Positions 59,758 to 64,000 of a stretch of DNA of 64,000 nucleotides are shown piece by piece. Positions within the stretch are counted from its first letter, which is position 1. Each line of letters starts with the position of its first letter. This stretch comes from Liolophura sinensis (lineage: Eukaryota > Mollusca > Polyplacophora > Chitonida > Chitonidae). Both the position numbers and the translations under genes were made by a program. The notes under the pieces were generated by a model. The model was not told the DNA's origin, did no database searches, and saw only the letters and a program-made list of their open reading frames with translations. Location: NCBI RefSeq assembly GCF_032854445.1, contig NC_088301.1, positions 52,255,187 to 52,319,186 of the forward strand, given 5' to 3'.

Positions 59758-61400
59758 ATGGAAGACGAGAACGACCATAATCCCCAGCCGCGCGTCATGC
59801 AAATACCAATATATATTCCTTTTCCACCGAAACTAGATCTCTTGGGTAATGTGGCAACTAACTGGAAGCGTTTTAGAACGGAGTTGTGGTTGACGGAGAT
59901 GTCAATATTGGGGTCAAATGCTATTCAAAAAATGGGACTAGTGACTGTTAAGCATTTTGAACAAATCTGTTAGCAGTGACACAGAAAGTGCTTGAACTCC
60001 ATACAACAACAACGCCAGAATCTACACTGACATGGAACGGCACAGAAACTGACTTTCATCATGTGTTTGAGGGAGAAGGTAAGTTAGCAGATAAACTTGT
60101 GCTTGAGGTTAAATCAGATGCTCAACCAGTGAATCTCCCGACACATAAACAACCTGTTGCTATTAAGGACAAGGTCAAGGTCGAATTGGATAAACTCACC
60201 AAACTAGGTATTGTCGCTCCGGTGGACAAACCAACCGATTGGATATCGTCAATGGTGGTTATAACTAAGCCCTCTGGCAAACTACGTCTGTGTATAAGTC
60301 ACTGACTAAAGCTTTCAAGAGAAACCATCACTCAACTCCGACAATCGACGGTATACTACCAGACCTCAACAAAGCAAGAGTGTTTTCAACAGTAAATGCG
60401 AAAAATGGTTTCTGGCATATAGAACTCATTGAGGATAGTAGGCCTACTTATCTCACAACATTTGGAACTCCTTGGGGTCGTTTGTTTGGCATGATTAACT
60501 ATGTTCAGGAGTTTGCATCTGGACATTCAGGAATTACCCTGCGTGATCTTCTGAAATCTGACACTTCTGTGGGAGTTTCTATGGTACAGCCAAGTTCAGG
60601 GACAAGCTTTTGAGAAAATCAAAGAGACTATCCGTTGCTTCTGTCTTTCAGTGTTTTGACGACCAAAAGGAAACAGTGTTGCAGTGTGACGCATCTGAAT
60701 ATGGACTGGGTGCTTGCATTCTCCAGGATGGACACCCGATTACGTTTGCCACTCGGTCTCTAACCTCGACTGAGGTAAACTTCGCTCGGATTGAGAAGGA
60801 GCTGTTATCCGTGGTGTTTGGATTTGAGAGATTTGAAACCCACCTGTACGGACGGAAATTCTTGTCGAATCAGACCACAAGCCTCTGGAGATCACATGCA
60901 AGAAAAGTCTACAAGGTGCACCTAAAAAGACACTCAAATCGATTCAGCAAGCAACTGAATCCGACATGACACTGACTCGGCTCACCAGATTGATCCTACA
61001 TGGTTGGCATGAGCAGAAAGATCGTCTTGACCCGAGTCTACAGGTCTATTTTCCATTTAGAGAACGCCCAAAATGGTGTTATCTTCAAAGGCGGACGCCA
61101 AGTGATATTGTCCTTTCGAGATGAGCTTACTTCAACAGTACACTCAAGTCATGTTGGTGTGCAGGGTAGCCTGAGACGAGCGCGAGAGACTATTTATTGG
61201 GCCAATATGAATCGTGACATTGAGGAGTACGTGAATAAGTGCATATTCCAAACAGTCGATTGTGAATAAATCACCGATGAAACCATCTCAACCAACTCCT
61301 GCTGATCGAGCTGTTTCGGAAGGCGTCGCGAACTGGACAGTCCTTGACATTCCAGAACAACCACCAGTGGAAGGGTTATTTGTAAACCAGCCTATCGGAA
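59758..61400 (+). pseudogene. Decayed Ty3/Gypsy retrotransposon, internally deleted gag-pol
   Basis: A gag start ('FPPKLDLLGNVATNWKRF', about 59820-59880) runs within a few codons into sequence just before RT ('QKMGLVTVKHFEQI'), so most of gag and protease is deleted. RT then reads 'LTKLGIVAPVDKPTDWISSM' and 'VFSTVNAKNGFWHIEL'; the catalytic Asp of the first motif is Asn. From 'TFGTPWGR' it jumps to the thumb region ('GMINYVQEFA'), losing the YxDD motif. RNase H follows ('LQCDASEYGLGACILQDG', 60680-60735), then the integrase zinc-binding part ('VHSSHVGVQGSLRRARETIY', 61130-61200) with one Cys lost; the integrase core is missing. Stops or frameshifts occur near 59970, 60304, 60612 and 60967. 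It is clearly inactive. Confidence 0.92.
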
Positions 61401-61765
61401 GGATTATGTAAATATTGTGTTTTAATGTGTTAACTTTCTTCAAGAACTGAATATCGTATTGCTAGAGGCATTTCTGTGGTTTCGCTTAATCGTTAAATGA
61501 CTTTATGGGTGTCTTTAAAGACATTTTTTTCCATGGACTGTTTATAAGTGAATCCTTTATGTTATTCGGCGAATTGTATGTGCAATGAACATTTCACTTC
61601 GCGTGGACTTTTCAGTGATGATTGGACTTTGAATTGTGTTCAGATTTGTGGATATTCTCAGTTAGAGTTATTATGAACATTTTTGTTTCATTAATCATTC
61701 AGTTTTAATATTTTAACTAATTGGATGTAAAAGCCAAAACTTCTATTTTTTTTATGAAAAGGGGA

Positions 61766-61940
61766 TGTAACGTTAATATATGCATATTTTCTAGAGTAAC
61801 GTAATTACAGAGTGACCTCCCTTACACCATATACTTTGTATTGATGTTGTTGACAATAAAGTTAGCTGTGGCGGAAGACACGGCGCTCGCTAGTTCGGTG
61901 CTAGTTATGAACTCTTACAAACTAACCAGCTAACGAAACA
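61766..61940 (+). mobile_element. 3' LTR of the Gypsy element (about 175 bp)
   Basis: A purine tract 'gaaaaggggatg' precedes TGTAACGTTAATATATGC; the end is '...gctaacgaaaca'. AATAAAG at about 61856 would be the polyA signal. I did not find a matching 5' LTR upstream of 59758, so the element is also 5'-truncated. Confidence 0.7.
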
Positions 61941-62226
61941 GGGTAACCGATAATAATTAATGCAATAATTTTAGTTAAATATCACAATTTTAAATATTAA
62001 AAAAACAAACCCACGTGATACAGTCAATAGGAATTCAGGAAATATTTTACTTGCATGCCTTGCAAATGTGACAATGAAACTACTGCATACAGTTATTCAA
62101 TATACTATTTTGCATGCAGATAGCAAAAATAATGGTGTCCGTACTTTTGTTTTAATATTATCACCATTGTTGTCAGTGAATATATGATTCATCTGTATCT
62201 GTTTGGGGTGAGCTGAGTTGCTGATG

Positions 62227-62279
62227 AAAAAAGGGAGATCATCTGGGCGAGCACTTTTCATGCTGACCTCCCTTTGACC
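62227..62279. repeat. AAAGGGAGGTAA hairpin, diverged copy
   Basis: AAAAAAGGGAGATCATC faces GCTGACCTCCCTTTGACC. Confidence 0.7.
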
Positions 62280-62772
62280 GTGGAGTGATTATGAATCGTG
62301 TTTTCGAGAGATAACATGGAACGACACTACACTTTCACGCCGGCCATTTTTTGTAACGATGTTCAGCTACAAAGCACATCCCGTTTCCTCATCAAACTGA
62401 ATTGTTAATTTCTGAATTAGGTGAACAGCTAATTAAGAAAACCTGTACTGCAATAGAGAAAACATTTCCATCATCTCTGTACTAGGTAACCTGTTTAGTT
62501 AAAGTAGTCCCTCACATTATGTATACTTGTGTGAAGAACACGGTGCTCTTATCGTGACAGAGTTTCTTTGTTTGTGTAGAGAGATCGTGCTACAGGATCA
62601 TGTGAAGCATGTGAATTGAAGGCATATAATCAATATCGGGGGACAAAGCTCTTCTGCCGTCTGAATGCAGGGGCCATGGCTACATGTCTATCGTATGGGC
62701 ATAAAAAAAATGTATCAGGAGTACCGTGGCCTATAATACACAGCACATTTTAATACCCATTTTCTAGTACAT

Positions 62773-62832
62773 AGGTCGCCACGATATGGCTGAAATATTG
62801 CCGATGTGGCGTTAAGCCATAATCATTCATTC
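62773..62832 (+). mobile_element. 3' end of a second SINE family (CATT tail)
   Basis: 'cgccacgatatggctgaaat' + 'attgccgatgtggcgttaag' + 'ccataatcattcatt' matches a SINE ending I know from gastropod and other mollusc genomes. Only the 3' end is kept. Confidence 0.65.
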
Positions 62833-62915
62833 TAGTACATAGGCAATATATAGGCCTATACATATATAAGATGCCTAAACTTCGAAATAACTTGCGACCT
62901 ACGCTGTGCATTTGC

Positions 62916-62977
62916 GGTCAAAGGGAAATAAGCACCTGAATTTGTTACCTTCTTTTCAAGCCTTACCTCCCTTTAAC
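62916..62977. repeat. AAAGGGAGGTAA hairpin in duplication copy B (first)
   Basis: GGTCAAAGGGAAATAAG faces CTTACCTCCCTTTAAC; the outer right arm is mutated relative to copy A. Confidence 0.8.
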
Positions 62978-63540
62978 AGCTAATGTGCAGATACACGGTT
63001 ACATGTACCGTGAACTGCGTTGAGTTGACGATCACACCTCATTAAGTATGTAAAAATCAGTTAACTGAACGACATATAGCTTAGCCGTGAATTTTTATTG
63101 AATTGAACCGGGTATATTTTAGTTAATAAACTTTATAGTGTATTTAGGTTGCAGGAACCCTACGTAACGTTCTGACCAGGGACACCAATCTGTTTCCAGT
63201 GCTGGAAATCATTCGCAATAATTCGGAGATAAAAATGTAACAATCCATTTAAAGATAATTTATACAAGATACATTATTTTGAAAAATAACATCAAGCTTA
63301 AACTGATGACAAAACACCAGTTCTTGATATTGAAAGGCTCAGTTATGGTACAAGTGTTAACCTTGTGCAGTTCTAAACTAGAGGGTAAAAATGAAATATG
63401 CAGTTGTTAATTGATGAAATCTATGTACACTAGTCGATGAAAGTCTAATGAAGCAATAACTAAATTTAAGGAAAAACAAATTATCATTTATGACCACTTT
63501 ATGCACTACCCTAGAAGATATGGGCTTTGGTGTTAGGGTC

Positions 63541-63602
63541 CAGGGGAGGTAAACACTTAAGTTTTACTTTTTTCCCCCACTCTTGCTTACCTCCCTTTGA
63601 CC
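63541..63602. repeat. AAAGGGAGGTAA hairpin in duplication copy B (second)
   Basis: CAGGGGAGGTAA faces TTACCTCCCTTTGACC. The pyrimidine tract in the loop differs from copy A (T3C5 in place of T9C3). Confidence 0.8.
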
Positions 63603-63949
63603 ATAGACGTACAAGTATGATATAATGAAACACCCATCAGCGACACAGGTGGCGGCCGCAACGCCATAGACAGATGGAACAAAAAATTCCAAATGAAGTG
63701 AATGCATTCTGTATTGGTAATATATCAAATATGCAGACTAAAGATATTCAGTGTGTATTCAATTTTTTTTAACGTTATACATACCTGTATCCAGTGAGGC
63801 ACGTATATGCATGAAGGAACTGGTAAAAGTTGAAAGTGTGTCCCGTAACTAATCATCGTGTCTCACACATACTATTGCATTCTGTATCACTGTTCACGAG
63901 GTAACCAATTCATAGTTAACTGAAAAGTTTTTGTGTCCCGGTTATAATT

Positions 63950-64000
63950 GTCTTGATTTATTTGATTGGCGTTTTACGCCGTACTCAAGAATATCTAATT
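63950..64000 (-). mobile_element. SINE 3' end, truncated by window
   Basis: 'tttgattggcgttttacgcc' + 'gtactcaagaatat' is the reverse of the AAAT-tail SINE end and corresponds to 57243-57290 in the other duplication copy. Confidence 0.8.

Larger units (their letters stand above)
61941..62868. other. Non-coding with one hairpin repeat and one SINE end
   Basis: The hairpin and SINE piece are listed separately; otherwise nothing is recognised. Confidence 0.5.
62869..64000. repeat. Segmental duplication, copy B (cut by window end)
   Basis: Same-orientation copy of 56137-57290 including two hairpins (62916-62977 and 63541-63602) and the minus-strand SINE end beginning about 63950. In the first hairpin the right arm has changed to 'ccctttaacagc'. 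Confidence 0.9.

Noticed and set aside
60740-60937. Minus-strand frame opposite the Gypsy RNase H region
   Set aside because: Shadow of the plus-strand pol sequence.

Overview
This is a eukaryotic, animal window: AT-rich, intron-bearing, very low in coding density and full of short interspersed repeats. The SINE tails (ending in a 'gtacggcgtaaaacacca' type sequence plus AAAT repeats), a second SINE end of the 'gatatggctgaaatattg' type, and the many 'aaagggaggtaa' motifs are ones I associate with molluscs. I therefore infer a mollusc (bivalve or gastropod); no species can be named from sequence alone.

Layout. 1-4.3 kb: SINE fragment, a 42-bp minisatellite and a degenerate repeat, no supportable gene. 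4.3-6.6 kb: a decayed Penelope-like retroelement (reverse transcriptase C-terminus and GIY-YIG endonuclease), then a 24-bp inverted repeat and a 46-57-bp tandem array; an exact 24-bp direct repeat brackets this block. 6.75-9.24 kb: a 2.5-kb minisatellite of 66-bp units, with two minus-strand frames open over long stretches. 11.09-12.65 kb: a foldback DNA transposon interrupted by a 735-bp solo LTR whose 5-bp target duplication is visible. 20.3-31.1 kb: the only convincing host gene, plus strand, four coding exons with matching splice phases, a 200-N assembly gap in exon 1 and a 7-kb intron full of repeats. Its product (612 residues counting the gap as 200 bases) has a possible C2-like part and a C-terminal tail with PPxY motifs; I cannot name it. 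31-50 kb: mostly unassignable non-coding DNA with a duplicated (TA)n-bearing segment, a small inverted-repeat element, cryptic short-motif repeats and one miRNA-like hairpin. 50.6-50.9 kb: an almost wholly palindromic MITE. 52-64 kb: a dense repeat district with about ten copies of a roughly 50-60-bp hairpin (AAAGGGAGGTAA family), a second hairpin repeat (GCGACATTCCCCA family), a 1.1-kb segmental duplication, SINEs, and a decayed Ty3/Gypsy element with its 3' LTR.

No operon-like or cooperative gene arrangement is visible. The biology here is mainly repeat biology. The most unusual signal is the local clustering of fold-back hairpin repeats in 54.7-63.6 kb; next are the nested LTR-in-foldback insertion and the possible in-frame 60-nt intron in the host gene.
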